Source of the DNA: Solobacterium sp.
GTDB lineage: Bacteria > Bacillota_I > Bacilli_A > Erysipelotrichales > Erysipelotrichaceae
Reading direction: 5' to 3'
NCBI GenBank assembly: GCA_017432325.1
Contig: JAFRJJ010000056.1
Span: forward strand, 1-56,864
DNA length: 56,864 nucleotides
Notes under the pieces: generated by a model
What the model saw: the letters and a program-made list of their open reading frames with translations, nothing else
What the model was told of the DNA's origin: nothing
The model's database searches: none
Position numbers and translations under genes: made by a program
In this document: piece by piece, positions 24,523 through 33,984 of the stretch
Layout of the letters: every line of letters starts with the position of its first letter
Position numbering within the stretch: position 1 is the stretch's first letter

Positions 24523-25373
24523 AAGTTCTCCTCCAGATAGCGAAACATCGGATTGAATCTGTAAAGTGCGGCCTGTTTGCCGGCTGATTTTCTTGTTTTC
24601 CCGGTATTGACCAGCATGCGTTTGATATCCCTGCGGAAATTGCCTGTATCGGTCTTATGACCGACGACCGCTTCATACGCGTCCTGGATCTGCCGCAGCG
24701 TCATCTCTTCCGGCAGCAGATTGAAGAGGATACCGGTGGATGCCGCGCGGTTCCTCAGCAGATCGACTGCCATGTTGATCGCTTTGATGTGATCGGCAGC
24801 CAGCGCTTCACTGCTTTCTTCAAGCAGCATGGATGTCGTTTTGACATAGTTCCTGTTTGCGGTGTCCGTGATCTCATAAGCGATATGCACATCATCCCTG
24901 TCAAGTGTCAGGACGGATGTCTGATGACCGTCATCCTGGGAAGTGACCGTACGCTTTACCGTGAACCAACCGGTCTCCGCAGCGTCGTCTCCTGCTTTGG
25001 ATTTCCGGATATTGGATTCATCGGTGAGTGCCAGATACATGGTCGATATGATCCTTGTCCGGGGATCACGGTCAGCACTTCCGAATGTGTAAAGCTGGGT
25101 GAAATAGAATTCTTCGTCGATGGCTGTTTCTTCCTTCAGTTCTCTCAGTACCGCATCATCCAGGTCTTCGTCAAAGTCAACAAAACCGCCCGGCAGCGCC
25201 CACTGTCCGATCCAGGGATGATTGCCCCTGCGGATCAGAAGCAGTTTCAGCTGGCCCTCCGATACAGTCATCAGAACCATATCCACCGTATTCGAAGGGT
25301 GCCTGAAAACAGAATCGTCATACTGCTCAAGGAACTCTTTCTCTGTCAGTCCCTGCGCATTTACTTTTTCCAT
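24519..25373 (-). CDS. nrtR: Nudix-domain transcriptional regulator of NAD metabolism
   Basis: 284 residues. The N-terminal Nudix domain has an intact box G-x5-E-x7-REL-x-EE-x-x-I in GGFVDFDEDLDDAVLREL and KEETAI, so hydrolysis of ADP-ribose may be retained. The C-terminal winged helix (PEEMTLRQIQDAYEAVVGHK, NFRRDIKRML, ALYRF) is typical of NrtR. These regulators bind near NAD genes and release DNA when ADP-ribose or related metabolites rise. The start is ATG 25373, with AGGAGG 4 nt upstream; the frame is open to 25436 but crosses the promoter. First gene of the NAD operon; a perfect palindrome overlies its promoter. Confidence 0.93.
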   Translation of the reverse strand: MEKVNAQGLTEKEFLEQYDDSVFRHPSNTVDMVLMTVSEGQLKLLLIRRGNHPWIGQWALPGGFVDFDEDLDDAVLRELKEETAIDEEFYFTQLYTFGSADRDPRTRIISTMYLALTDESNIRKSKAGDDAAETGWFTVKRTVTSQDDGHQTSVLTLDRDDVHIAYEITDTANRNYVKTTSMLLEESSEALAADHIKAINMAVDLLRNRAASTGILFNLLPEEMTLRQIQDAYEAVVGHKTDTGNFRRDIKRMLVNTGKTRKSAGKQAALYRFNPMFRYLEENL

Positions 25374-25382
25374 GCCGCCTCC

Positions 25383-25405
25383 TATATAGTCATTTTGACT
25401 ATATA
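25383..25405. promoter_or_regulatory. NrtR-type operator of the NAD operon
   Basis: Perfect inverted repeat with arms TATATAGTCA (25383-25392) and TGACTATATA (25396-25405) separated by TTT. It covers the end of the -10 and the transcription start region and reaches the ribosome site, an ideal place for repression. Confidence 0.8.
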
Positions 25406-25430
25406 ATACCACGCATCCCGTTCTTGTCAA
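25403..25430 (-). promoter_or_regulatory. promoter of the NAD salvage operon
   Basis: -35 TTGACA (25425-25430), 16-bp spacer, -10 TATTAT (25403-25408) on the minus strand, about 30 nt before the nrtR start. Near-consensus sigma-A promoter overlapped by the operator. Confidence 0.75.
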
Positions 25431-25440
25431 TCTCAAGGCA

Positions 25441-25464
25441 AAAGAAAAGCATCCGTCGGGATGC
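25441..25464 (-). terminator. terminator after the membrane protein gene
   Basis: GCATCC (25449-25454) and GGATGC (25459-25464) around GTCG, then TTTTCTTT on the minus strand; immediately follows the stop codon. Confidence 0.75.
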
Positions 25465-25465
25465 C

Positions 25466-25954
25466 TTACTTCTTCACCTTCATGCGAACGTATTTTCTGC
25501 CGATCCGCTTTTTCAGGAGCGCTTTGACAGCTTCCTCATCCTTCAGATCGAAGTTGATGTTGATATTGTAATTGCCGTTCTTGGCTCCGTCATTGACCGT
25601 GAATACAGCAAAGAAGCTCTTCTTCTCCTGCTGGAAATCATAAGCCCTGACTGTTCCGTACGGATAGAAGCTTCCGTTGACGCAGACACCTTCATCACCG
25701 ATCCCGTCACGGCACAGCAGATAGCTGATCACGCACAGCAGCATCGTCAGTATCCTGATGAATTCGATCGGTCCGGTATATACGAGAAGCGTTGCGGCAC
25801 CGAGTATGGCAGCTGCCACAAACAATATCCTGGTGCCTGACCACAGCTTGTCATAGATCGTGATCTTTCCCTTTGTACGGAAATAACCGACCCCCTGCCA
25901 TATTGCAAGTCCCGAAAACAGGACGATCAGGATATAATTCGACATCTGATTCAT
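25466..25954 (-). CDS. membrane protein with C-terminal cytoplasmic domain, unknown function
   Basis: 162 residues from ATG 25954 (GGAGG 5 nt upstream). Three membrane helices at about 6-22, 42-60 and 64-82 are followed by a beta-rich domain (ICVNGSFYPYGTVRAYDFQQ-like strands, VNDGAKNGNYNININF). This resembles PH-like domains of small DUF membrane proteins, and the basic end KKRIGRKYVRMKVKK suits contact with the membrane. No name can be given. Monocistronic: own promoter and terminator. Confidence 0.75.
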   Translation of the reverse strand: MNQMSNYILIVLFSGLAIWQGVGYFRTKGKITIYDKLWSGTRILFVAAAILGAATLLVYTGPIEFIRILTMLLCVISYLLCRDGIGDEGVCVNGSFYPYGTVRAYDFQQEKKSFFAVFTVNDGAKNGNYNININFDLKDEEAVKALLKKRIGRKYVRMKVKK

Positions 25955-25975
25955 AAACCCCTCCAAACAGAGATT

Positions 25976-25984
25976 ATTATATCA
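25976..25984 (-). promoter_or_regulatory. extended -10 promoter of the membrane protein gene
   Basis: TGATATAAT on the minus strand, an extended -10 with consensus hexamer 22 nt before the start codon. No good -35, which is normal for this promoter type. Confidence 0.55.
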
Positions 25985-26060
25985 TGCCAGAGCACATGAT
26001 TCATTATTTCTGTCAGAGTTGTTTCGTGTTAGTATTAATAAAAAGGACGGGCATAATTCC

Positions 26061-26960
26061 ATGTTTACACAATACTTATATGACGGATCAAAACCGCTTG
26101 ATCTGAGCAAGGTTTCTACGGATGAAACCTCTTTATGCAGGAATAAACAGGACGGCAAAGAGAAAATGAAAGCCAATCTGGAGCAGATCGATGAGCTTCA
26201 GCAGAAACTCTATGCCGATAAGCGTGAAGGCGTGATCTTCCTGTTCCAGGCAATGGACGCTGCCGGCAAGGACGGCACCATCCAGGCTGTACTGCAGTGT
26301 CTTTCCCCTCACGGTGTTCACGAGGCAGCCTTCAAGTCCCCCAGTTCAACAGAACTGGCACATGATTATCTCTGGCGTATTGAACAGCAGGTCCCTGCCA
26401 AGGGCGAGATCGCGATCTTCAACCGCTCCCATTATGAAGAAGTACTGATCTGGAAGGTCAAGAAGCTCTGGCAGTCACAGGCCAACGCAAGAAGGATCAC
26501 CGACTTTGAGCGTGCTTTGGAATACCGTTATGAAGACATCACTAATTTCGAAACATATCTTTTCCATAATAATGTGCGTACAGTCAAAATATTCCTCAAT
26601 GTCTCAAAAGACGAACAGGCAAAACGCTTCCTGAGCAGGATCGAAGAACCCGAAAAGAACTGGAAGTTCTCCGGCGGAGACTACGAAGAACGTGTATACT
26701 GGGATGAATATATGCGCGCGTTTGAAGACGCGATCAACAGTACCGCCACAAAGACCAGCCCCTGGTATGTCGTACCGGCTGACCACAAATGGTATATGCG
26801 CTATGTCGTGAGTGAGATCATTCTCTCCACACTCCAGGATATGGACCCGCGCTATCCGGAAGTCACCCAGGAACGTCTCGCGACATTCTCAACATACAAA
26901 GCATCGCTGCTGAAGGATCTGGGAATGTCGGATTATTCTCCGAAAAAGAAAAAGAAGTAA
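26061..26960 (+). CDS. ppk2: polyphosphate kinase 2 family protein
   Basis: 299 residues from ATG 26061. Walker A is FLFQAMDAAGKDGTIQ (about 59-74), the lid region includes IFNRSHYEEVLIWKVKKLW, and Walker-B-like FLNVSKDEQAKRFLSRI with KNWKFSGGDYEERVYWDEY follows. The WYVVPADHKWYMR signature is also present. PPK2 enzymes phosphorylate nucleotides with polyphosphate; whether AMP, ADP or GDP is preferred is not decided here. A long N-terminus (MFTQYLYDGSKPLDL) precedes the core. Ends with a lysine tail. Single gene on the plus strand close to ppk1, suggesting a local polyphosphate cluster. Confidence 0.92.
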   Translation: MFTQYLYDGSKPLDLSKVSTDETSLCRNKQDGKEKMKANLEQIDELQQKLYADKREGVIFLFQAMDAAGKDGTIQAVLQCLSPHGVHEAAFKSPSSTELAHDYLWRIEQQVPAKGEIAIFNRSHYEEVLIWKVKKLWQSQANARRITDFERALEYRYEDITNFETYLFHNNVRTVKIFLNVSKDEQAKRFLSRIEEPEKNWKFSGGDYEERVYWDEYMRAFEDAINSTATKTSPWYVVPADHKWYMRYVVSEIILSTLQDMDPRYPEVTQERLATFSTYKASLLKDLGMSDYSPKKKKK

Positions 26961-27002
26961 ACAGCACAAAACCATTCAGATAATCACTTAATACCTATGA
27001 AT

Positions 27003-27033
27003 GAAAGGCCTGCCAAAAAGCAGACCTTTTGAT
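27003..27033. terminator. terminator after ppk2
   Basis: Arms AAAGGCCTGC and GCAGACCTTT with one mismatch around CAAAAA, then TTTTGATTT on the plus strand. Could also serve the convergent hydrolase gene. Confidence 0.6.
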
Positions 27034-27085
27034 TTAAAACAGTATCGTCACAGAAAAGGAGAAAAATGCCTTCTGTCAGCAGCAA

Positions 27086-27889
27086 TCATTTTCCCAGCCA
27101 GTACAGGATCGCCCTTACTGTTTCTTCCTGCTGTTCTTCAGCCGGGATCAGCGCTTTCCCGTCGCCCTTCTGTTCCCCGTAATCACCGAACTGTGCATGG
27201 TTTCCGCCCTTAATCACCTTTTCCTGCGCTCCGGGCGGAACATACTTCCTGCTGTTTTCATACGCCTGCATGTTCAGGACACCGTCCTGATCCCCGTATA
27301 CAGACTGCACCCTGACCGCATCATCTGTATCTGTTGCCGGATATGATGCCAGGTACACAATACCGCTGATCTCTTCCGCATGCTTTGCGGCATATGCGGC
27401 GGCAGCCACCCCGCCCATGGAGTGACCGGCAAGGTACCAGCTGTCATAATCAATGTTCCCGATCAGTTTTTCCGCCTCATTGATCCCGAGAAACGCGATC
27501 TGAAAAGGCATCCGTACCAGAAACACATCCTCCCCGGCTTCCGCCAGGGAGTAAAGCATCGGCGCGTATGCCTCAGCTTCAACCTTGGCACCCGGATAAA
27601 AGATCAAGGCAGAATCACTGCCAGGACCGTCAAACAGATATCCGTTTGCCGTCCTGTTTACGATCACCCGGCCGCTGCTTTCAAGATATTGCAGTGCTTT
27701 ATCTTCCGCGTGATAAACGTCTTTCAGCCATACAAAGCTTTCGCAAAGAAGAAAAAGTATGGCAGCACAGACAACAGAAAAGAATCGCTTAAACCGGGAA
27801 GTCTGGTTCTTCCGGAATACCTGTCTCATCAGGAAACAGGCGGCCAGAAAGAACAGCAGGACACATATCATGTATAACTTATATTTCAT
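27086..27889 (-). CDS. membrane-anchored alpha/beta hydrolase
   Basis: 267 residues. Two hydrophobic segments (about 5-20 and 33-52) form an N-terminal anchor, followed by an alpha/beta hydrolase with nucleophile elbow LAGHSMGGVAAA (Ser about 152) and strands ALIFYPGAKVEAEAY and DVFLVRMPFQ. A candidate Asp lies in VYGDQDGVL and the His in KGGNHAQFGDYG, completing a Ser-Asp-His triad. The GNHAQFGDYG end resembles alpha/beta hydrolase fold-5 proteins. Substrate unknown; the active site would face outside. Convergent to ppk2. Confidence 0.82.
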   Translation of the reverse strand: MKYKLYMICVLLFFLAACFLMRQVFRKNQTSRFKRFFSVVCAAILFLLCESFVWLKDVYHAEDKALQYLESSGRVIVNRTANGYLFDGPGSDSALIFYPGAKVEAEAYAPMLYSLAEAGEDVFLVRMPFQIAFLGINEAEKLIGNIDYDSWYLAGHSMGGVAAAAYAAKHAEEISGIVYLASYPATDTDDAVRVQSVYGDQDGVLNMQAYENSRKYVPPGAQEKVIKGGNHAQFGDYGEQKGDGKALIPAEEQQEETVRAILYWLGK

Positions 27890-28102
27890 CTTTCCTATCT
27901 TACCAAAAACATATCGCCTTCTGATCTCCTGTTTTGTATTTACCGGATATTTTATACCCTCGTTAAGAATACTCCGGCAATGTACCGGTCACATCCTGAT
28001 CAGAACAGGACTTCAGGGTAATGTCAAAGGAAGTAAACTTCACTGCCGCATAACTGTAGTGAACAGCTTATCATTGATCTGAATTTTTCCTGCAGGAAAC
28101 AG

Positions 28103-28149
28103 AAAAAATGTGAGGGATCCGCTCTTCACCGGAACATGATCCTCTCACA
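28103..28149 (-). terminator. intrinsic terminator after ppk1
   Basis: TGTGAGGGATC (28109-28119) pairs with GATCCTCTCACA (28138-28149) with one bulge, followed by TTTTTT on the minus strand. The rest of 27890-28200 shows no gene. Confidence 0.75.
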
Positions 28150-28201
28150 TCTGTTTCTTTGAATCGATCTTAGCCTTTGTTCACTGCCGGCTTTTACTGT
28201 G

Positions 28202-30328
28202 TCATTTGTTTTTCTTCTGATAGACCGTTCTGAATACGGCAATGGACTGACGTCTCTGAGGAACGGGGATCGTCTGATCCGAACCTTTGGTGATGCGCAT
28301 CAGTTCATCCTGGCTGCTGATCTTGTCTTCACCGCTCTTGAACTTTGCGTACTTGCCGTCCGCCTTCATCTTTCTTGCTTTCACATTATCGCTGAAGCAG
28401 ATGTCCAGATACTGATGGATCTGAGCTCTGCACTGCGGGCTCAGGATCGGTACTGCGATCTCTACACGGCGGTCGGTATTCCTGGTCATGAAGTCAGCAG
28501 AAGAGATATACATCTTCTCATCTTTTCCTTCACCGAAGATATAGATCCTCGAATGTTCAAGATATCTGCCGACGATCGAACGGATATGGATCGTCTCCGT
28601 TCTGCCCTTCACCTCCGGAAGGATACAGGAGATGCCCCTGACGATCAGCTCGATCTGTACACCTGCAGCTGAAGCGCTCTGCAGCTCACGGATGATCTCT
28701 TCGTCCGTGATGGAATTCACTTTGGCAATGATCCTGCCGTTCTCACCTTTCTCAGCTTCTGCCCTGATCATTTCGATCAGTCCTGATTTCAGCGATACCG
28801 GAGCTACTAGCAGATTCCTGTAGGAACCGTCCAGCTTGCCGATCATCATGTTGCGGAAGAATGAGACCGCGTCCCTCGCAATGCCTGCCCTGCCTGTCAG
28901 ATACGCGAGATCCGTATACTGTTTGGCGGTATTCTCATTGAAGTTTCCTGTAGCGATCAGTACGACATGTTCGGGTTTATTGTTTTTCATGCGCGTGATC
29001 AGGCAGATCTTGGAATGGACTTTGTAGTTCGTATAGCCGTACATGACGGTAACGCCCGAATCCTCCAGACGTTCACTGTAGTCGATGTTGTTCTGCTCAT
29101 CAAAGCGTGCCTTGAGTTCGATCAGCACATCGACCTCCTTCCCGTTTTCAGCGGCCTGGCAGAGATAGTCCACCAGTCTGGCCTGTCTGGCAAGGCGGTA
29201 GATCGTGATCTTGATCGAAGTGACATCAGGATCTTTGGAAGCCTGGCGCACCAGCAAAAGGAACGGATCCATGCTCTCATACGGATATGACAGCAGCACA
29301 TCTTTCTTTTTGATCTGATCGAAGATCGGTTTTTCATAATCAAACGCGGTCGACAGCTTCGGTTCATATTTCTCATATGACAATGCCTGGGCGTCCTCAG
29401 GCTTCAGCAGTGAACCAAGCGAGAACACGTATTTCATGTCGAGGGACTGATGGAATTCAAACAGGCAGGAAGATTCCGTCTTCAGGTGCTCCATCAGATA
29501 CTTTTTCAGCTGGGAGCTCGGTTTTCTGGAAAGATCAAGTCTGACGACACGCATCCTTCTGCGCTGTTTCAGCACTTTTTCCATCTTTTCACGGTAATCC
29601 TCGATCTCCTCAAACATTTCATCTTCCGGATCGACGTCAGCACTTCTCAGGATACGGAACTTCAGCGTTTCCAGTACTGTAGAGCCTTTGATCAGGGAAC
29701 CGAGTTCCCAATGGATCAGGTCTTCCATCAGCACATATCTGTAAGACGTTTCATCAGGGATCAGGATCACCTTCGGAAGCACATCCGGCACTGCCGCAAA
29801 CGCGAAGGAATCACGGTTTTTGTATCTCAGGATACCGGCACAGTAGATCGAACCGGACTGGAGTCTTGGCAGCGGGTGTACCGTATCTACGACCTGGGCA
29901 CTGACGACCGGCAGGACCTTATCCTGGAAATACCTTCTCAGATACTTCTGTTCGCTCTTTGAGCAGTCAGCCGGCATGACCTGGAAGATGTTTGCCGCAT
30001 TCAGTTCTGCCTTCAGATCAGCCATGATCTTTTCCCGTTTGGCAATATCCTTTTTGGCACGGGAATAGATCGCATCCAGCTGCTGTTTGACGCTCATGCC
30101 CGAAAGCTTATCGACACCGTCCGGTTCAGCCCGTTTCATCTCATACAGACTGCCGACACGCACGGTAAAAAATTCATCCAGGTTGGACGCGTGGATTGCC
30201 GCAAACTTCAGACGTTCCAGAAGCGGAACATCCTTGTCCTTCGCCTCATCAAGCACGCGGTTGTTAAACCGCATCCATGACAGTTCGCGGTTCTGTGTGT
30301 AGCCTTCGGTGTAAATGCTCTTTGCCAT
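28202..30328 (-). CDS. ppk1: polyphosphate kinase 1
   Basis: 708 residues, full four-domain enzyme: N domain (NRELSWMRFNNRVLDEA), head domain with FAFAAVPDVLPKVILIP, and catalytic C1/C2 domains. The phospho-accepting His lies in YTNYKVHSKICLI, followed by ATGNFNENTAKQYTDLAYL. The second His segment lies in the C2 part (SRIYIFGEGKDEKMYISSADFMTRN). It makes polyphosphate from ATP reversibly. It follows the lipid kinase gene by 10 nt in the same transcript. A terminator lies downstream. Confidence 0.95.
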   Translation of the reverse strand: MAKSIYTEGYTQNRELSWMRFNNRVLDEAKDKDVPLLERLKFAAIHASNLDEFFTVRVGSLYEMKRAEPDGVDKLSGMSVKQQLDAIYSRAKKDIAKREKIMADLKAELNAANIFQVMPADCSKSEQKYLRRYFQDKVLPVVSAQVVDTVHPLPRLQSGSIYCAGILRYKNRDSFAFAAVPDVLPKVILIPDETSYRYVLMEDLIHWELGSLIKGSTVLETLKFRILRSADVDPEDEMFEEIEDYREKMEKVLKQRRRMRVVRLDLSRKPSSQLKKYLMEHLKTESSCLFEFHQSLDMKYVFSLGSLLKPEDAQALSYEKYEPKLSTAFDYEKPIFDQIKKKDVLLSYPYESMDPFLLLVRQASKDPDVTSIKITIYRLARQARLVDYLCQAAENGKEVDVLIELKARFDEQNNIDYSERLEDSGVTVMYGYTNYKVHSKICLITRMKNNKPEHVVLIATGNFNENTAKQYTDLAYLTGRAGIARDAVSFFRNMMIGKLDGSYRNLLVAPVSLKSGLIEMIRAEAEKGENGRIIAKVNSITDEEIIRELQSASAAGVQIELIVRGISCILPEVKGRTETIHIRSIVGRYLEHSRIYIFGEGKDEKMYISSADFMTRNTDRRVEIAVPILSPQCRAQIHQYLDICFSDNVKARKMKADGKYAKFKSGEDKISSQDELMRITKGSDQTIPVPQRRQSIAVFRTVYQKKNK

Positions 30329-30338
30329 ATATGATCTC

Positions 30339-31304
30339 CTACATCAGCAGTCTCAGCTGATTCCTGAGTATACGCATTGAAATGTGACTGCTGCGGCATG
30401 CCACTTCCCCGTCCGTATGTACCCAAAGCGGTTCTTCTGTTTTGATATCCAGTATTTCCGACGCGTATTCCGTAACACCGCGGAACTTCAGGTGATTTCC
30501 GTTGTAGGCATACGGGAAGATCCGGAAGAAATCGATCTTCCGCATGTCATCGGCGGTGCACATTGTGAGTTTTCCGTCACAGTCATCAGCCGAGGGACAG
30601 AAACGGAATCCTCCCCCTTCGTACGGTTCATTCATGCCGACCGTAAACAGGCACTTCCGGTAAGAAGTCCTGCCGTCTGACGTCGTCACTTCAAACGGTA
30701 TCATCTTCTCTGTCATGATCACCTTTGCGGCGGTAGCCACATAGACCAGCTTGCCGAGATGCACTTTGTTCAGCACACCCTTGAATTTTGACACGAGTAC
30801 CTGCTGGCAGATATGCGCGTCAAAACCAATGCCGCATCCGGACATAAATCTCCTGACAACAGGTCTGCCCGGCACAAATGCTTTCGGGCTGCCCTTGATG
30901 ATATCGAATGTATTATGATATGTCGTTTCCCCGACATCGATCGTGCGCTTTACTTCACCTTGGATGATCGTCCTCAGTATTTCGTCCCTGTCCTTCGGAA
31001 GTCCCAGGCTGAGCGCCAGATCATTTCCCGAGCCAGCGGGAACGTATCCCAGACGGACTTTGGCAAGATCCGTGATCCCGTTGACTGCCTCATTCATCGT
31101 CCCGTCACCGCCTACGATGATCAAATCGACGCATTCACCGGTATTTTTCGTGAGATCACGGCAGATATCTTCAATACCAAAAACAGGTGTTGAATAATGC
31201 ACTTCATATGATACATGTTCATTTTGCAGGATCTCTTCAAGCTTTTTCCACTGCTTTCCCGTTTTTCCGGAAGCTCCTGCAGGATTCACAACTACGTGAA
31301 ACAT
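30339..31304 (-). CDS. diacylglycerol kinase family lipid kinase (DagK/YegS-like)
   Basis: 321 residues. The DAGK catalytic signature is present: NPAGASGKTGKQW at the start, VGGDGTMNEAVNGI (about 65-78), GYVPAGSGNDLALSLGLP and a C-terminal GGGFRFCPSADDCDGKL segment. It phosphorylates lipids such as diacylglycerol, recycling them to phosphatidic acid at the membrane. AGGGGG lies before the ATG and a TATAAT -10 at 31331-31336. Operon with ppk1. Confidence 0.9.
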   Translation of the reverse strand: MFHVVVNPAGASGKTGKQWKKLEEILQNEHVSYEVHYSTPVFGIEDICRDLTKNTGECVDLIIVGGDGTMNEAVNGITDLAKVRLGYVPAGSGNDLALSLGLPKDRDEILRTIIQGEVKRTIDVGETTYHNTFDIIKGSPKAFVPGRPVVRRFMSGCGIGFDAHICQQVLVSKFKGVLNKVHLGKLVYVATAAKVIMTEKMIPFEVTTSDGRTSYRKCLFTVGMNEPYEGGGFRFCPSADDCDGKLTMCTADDMRKIDFFRIFPYAYNGNHLKFRGVTEYASEILDIKTEEPLWVHTDGEVACRSSHISMRILRNQLRLLM

Positions 31305-31330
31305 CGTTTCCCCCTGTATGCACTGTCCAT

Positions 31331-31336
31331 ATTATA
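31331..31336 (-). promoter_or_regulatory. -10 element of the lipid kinase/ppk1 operon
   Basis: TATAAT on the minus strand, 27 nt before the start codon, directly downstream of the clpB terminator. No convincing -35 hexamer. Confidence 0.5.
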
Positions 31337-31354
31337 ACCTGTTAATTGACGGGA

Positions 31355-31392
31355 AAAATAAAAAACTGCAAAGCTTCATTCACTTTGCAGTT
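31355..31392 (-). terminator. terminator of the heat-shock operon
   Basis: Perfect 10-bp arms AACTGCAAAG (31364-31373) and CTTTGCAGTT (31383-31392) around 9 nt, followed on the minus strand by TTTTTTATTTTT. Lies 9 nt after the clpB stop. Confidence 0.9.
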
Positions 31393-31400
31393 CATGCCAT

Positions 31401-33965
31401 TTATGCCATTGACTGTCTGACCGATACGCTGTATCCGTCTTCGTCTGCGTCCAGGATGATCGTTCTTCCTTCAATGGAAGGATCTTCCAGGATCGTCTTC
31501 GCGATCAGTGTTTCCACTTCACGCTGGATATGACGCTTCATCGGTCTTGCGCCGAATGCAGGGTCCACACCATAGGCAATGATCCTTGCTTTGGCCTCAT
31601 CCGTTACCGTCAGTGCAATATCTTTCGCGGCAAGCCTGCCCCTGAGCTGGTTCAGGAACTTATCCGCGATCAGCTTCAATGTATCGTTGTTCAATGCATT
31701 GAATACGATGATCTCATCGATACGGTTGACGAATTCAGGCTTGAAGAACTTCCTGACCTCTGCCTGATAATGATCATCACGCAGATCCTTGTCCGGTTCA
31801 AAGGCAAACTGTGAACCAAGGTTGGATGTCATGATGATGATCGTATTCTTGAAGTCTACCGTCACGCCTTTGGAATCGGTAATACGTCCGTCATCCATGA
31901 TCTGAAGCAGGATGTTGAATACATCCGGATGTGCCTTTTCAACTTCATCAAGCAGCACAATGCAATACGGGTTTCTTCTGACTGCTTCCGTGAGCTGGCC
32001 GCCCTCATCATAGCCGACATATCCCGGAGGAGCACCGATCAGTCTGGATACACTGAATTTCTCCATGTATTCCGACATATCGATCCTGACGATCTTTCCT
32101 TCATCATCAAACAGCTGTTCAGCCAGCGCTTTCGCCACCTCTGTCTTACCGACGCCGGTAGGTCCGAGGAAGAGGAAGCTTCCGAGCGGTCTGTTCTCAT
32201 CCTGGATCTGCGCTTTTGAACGCATGATCGCGTCAGACACGAGCTTCAGGGCTTCATCCTGACCGATGACACGCTTTGCCAGCGCTTCCGGCAGGTGCAG
32301 GATCTTCTGGCGTTCCGTGGACATCAGACGGCTGACTTCAATGTGCGTCCATCTGGATACGATCTTTGCGATCATATCTTCGTCCACTTCCTGCTGGATC
32401 ATCGAGCTCTTGCCTTTTGTACCGGCTTCCCTGATCTTACGTTCCAGGGCAGGGATCGTATCGTATTTCAGTTTTGCGGCAAGTTCATAGTCCGCGTCGT
32501 TCTGTGCCTGTGTCAGCTGGAGACGGGCTGTTTCAAGATCTTCTTTGGCTGTCTTGACGGAATCAAGCTCCTGCTTTTCAAGCTGCCACTGGGAGAACTT
32601 TGTTTCCTTCTCTTCGTTCAGATTTGCCAGTTCCCGTTCAATGTCTTCCCGGCGTTCGATCGTCTTGGGATCATCTTCACCCTTCAGGGAAGTCTCTTCA
32701 ATCTGCAGTGTCATGATCCTGCGGCTCAGCTCATCAAGCTCTGCCGGCATGGAATCCATTTCCACGCGGATGCATGCGCATGCTTCATCGATCAGGTCGA
32801 TCGCCTTATCGGGCAGGTATCTGTCTGTAATATAACGGTTTGAGAGGATTGCTGCCGCAACGATGGCTTCGTCCTTGATCTCAACACCATGATGTGATTC
32901 GAATCTGTCCTTCAGCCCTCTGAGGATCGAGATCGTGTCTTCTACGGTAGGTTCTTCTACCTGGATCTTCTGGAACCTGCGTTCCAGGGCACGGTCCTTT
33001 TCGATATATTTGCGGTATTCATCAAATGTTGTGGCACCGATACACTTCAGCTCGCCTCTTGCAAGCATCGGCTTCAGCAGGTTTGCGGCGTCCATGGAGC
33101 CTTCTGTTTTGCCGGCTCCGACCAGATTGTGGATCTCGTCAATGAAGAGGATGATGCCTCCGTCTGCTTCCTTTACCTGGTTGAGCACGCCCTTGAGACG
33201 CTCTTCATATTCGCCTCTGTATTTTGCGCCGGCGATCAGGGCACCCATATCGAGTTCGATCAGCCGCTTGTCCTTCAGCCCCAGCGGAACGTCGCCGTTC
33301 ATGATCCTCCAGGCAAGTCCTTCAACGATCGCTGTTTTGCCGACACCCGGTTCACCGATCAGGACCGGATTGTTTTTTGTTTTGCGTGAAAGAATTTCGA
33401 TGACTCTCCTGATCTCGTCATCGCGTCCGATTACAGGATCGATCTTGCCGTCTTTGACATCCTGTACCAGATCATGTCCGTATTTGGATAATGCGTCAAG
33501 CTGACTCTCATTGGTCTTTTCATCCATCTTCATTCCACCTCTTCTCTCATCTTCGGCGGCTTCGATCCCTCTTGCCGTAATGTTGAAACGTCTCCTGATC
33601 TCTTCGATCACAGGAGCTTTTGTTTCAAACATTCCGATCAGGAATGCGCCGCTGCTCATATACGTATCGTCATGGCGCTTCATATATGCAAGCGCGTGTG
33701 TATTTGCTTCATTGACATACCTGTTCAGTACCGGCTGGCCTCCTTGTGAGGAGCCGGGCAGTCTGTCGAGATATGTTCTGACTGTTTCAGCAAGTTCCTG
33801 TTTGGACAGGTCCATGCGTTTCCATATTCCATCCAGGCTGTCGTCTTCCAGCATCGCATTGAGGATGTGCTCTGTGCTCAGTTCCGGATTGCCCTTTTCC
33901 TGGGCCTTTTGGAGCGCACTTAAAATGATGGCCTGGAGCTGTTCCGTCATCTGCTCAATATTCAT
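31401..33965 (-). CDS. clpB: ATP-dependent disaggregase ClpB
   Basis: 854 residues: N-domain, first AAA module (Walker [14 protein letters not shown], Walker [16 protein letters not shown]), coiled-coil middle domain (about 400-520), second AAA module ([48 protein letters not shown]), C-terminal D2-small domain. It resolves aggregated proteins with DnaK-DnaJ-GrpE. The gene begins 19 nt after dnaJ, with no promoter of its own visible, so it is part of the hrcA operon. In many Bacillota clpB is a separate CtsR-controlled gene. No IGF ClpP-binding loop is expected or seen. Confidence 0.97.
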   Translation of the reverse strand: MNIEQMTEQLQAIILSALQKAQEKGNPELSTEHILNAMLEDDSLDGIWKRMDLSKQELAETVRTYLDRLPGSSQGGQPVLNRYVNEANTHALAYMKRHDDTYMSSGAFLIGMFETKAPVIEEIRRRFNITARGIEAAEDERRGGMKMDEKTNESQLDALSKYGHDLVQDVKDGKIDPVIGRDDEIRRVIEILSRKTKNNPVLIGEPGVGKTAIVEGLAWRIMNGDVPLGLKDKRLIELDMGALIAGAKYRGEYEERLKGVLNQVKEADGGIILFIDEIHNLVGAGKTEGSMDAANLLKPMLARGELKCIGATTFDEYRKYIEKDRALERRFQKIQVEEPTVEDTISILRGLKDRFESHHGVEIKDEAIVAAAILSNRYITDRYLPDKAIDLIDEACACIRVEMDSMPAELDELSRRIMTLQIEETSLKGEDDPKTIERREDIERELANLNEEKETKFSQWQLEKQELDSVKTAKEDLETARLQLTQAQNDADYELAAKLKYDTIPALERKIREAGTKGKSSMIQQEVDEDMIAKIVSRWTHIEVSRLMSTERQKILHLPEALAKRVIGQDEALKLVSDAIMRSKAQIQDENRPLGSFLFLGPTGVGKTEVAKALAEQLFDDEGKIVRIDMSEYMEKFSVSRLIGAPPGYVGYDEGGQLTEAVRRNPYCIVLLDEVEKAHPDVFNILLQIMDDGRITDSKGVTVDFKNTIIIMTSNLGSQFAFEPDKDLRDDHYQAEVRKFFKPEFVNRIDEIIVFNALNNDTLKLIADKFLNQLRGRLAAKDIALTVTDEAKARIIAYGVDPAFGARPMKRHIQREVETLIAKTILEDPSIEGRTIILDADEDGYSVSVRQSMA

Positions 33966-33984
33966 GATTACCTCCGCCGATCAC

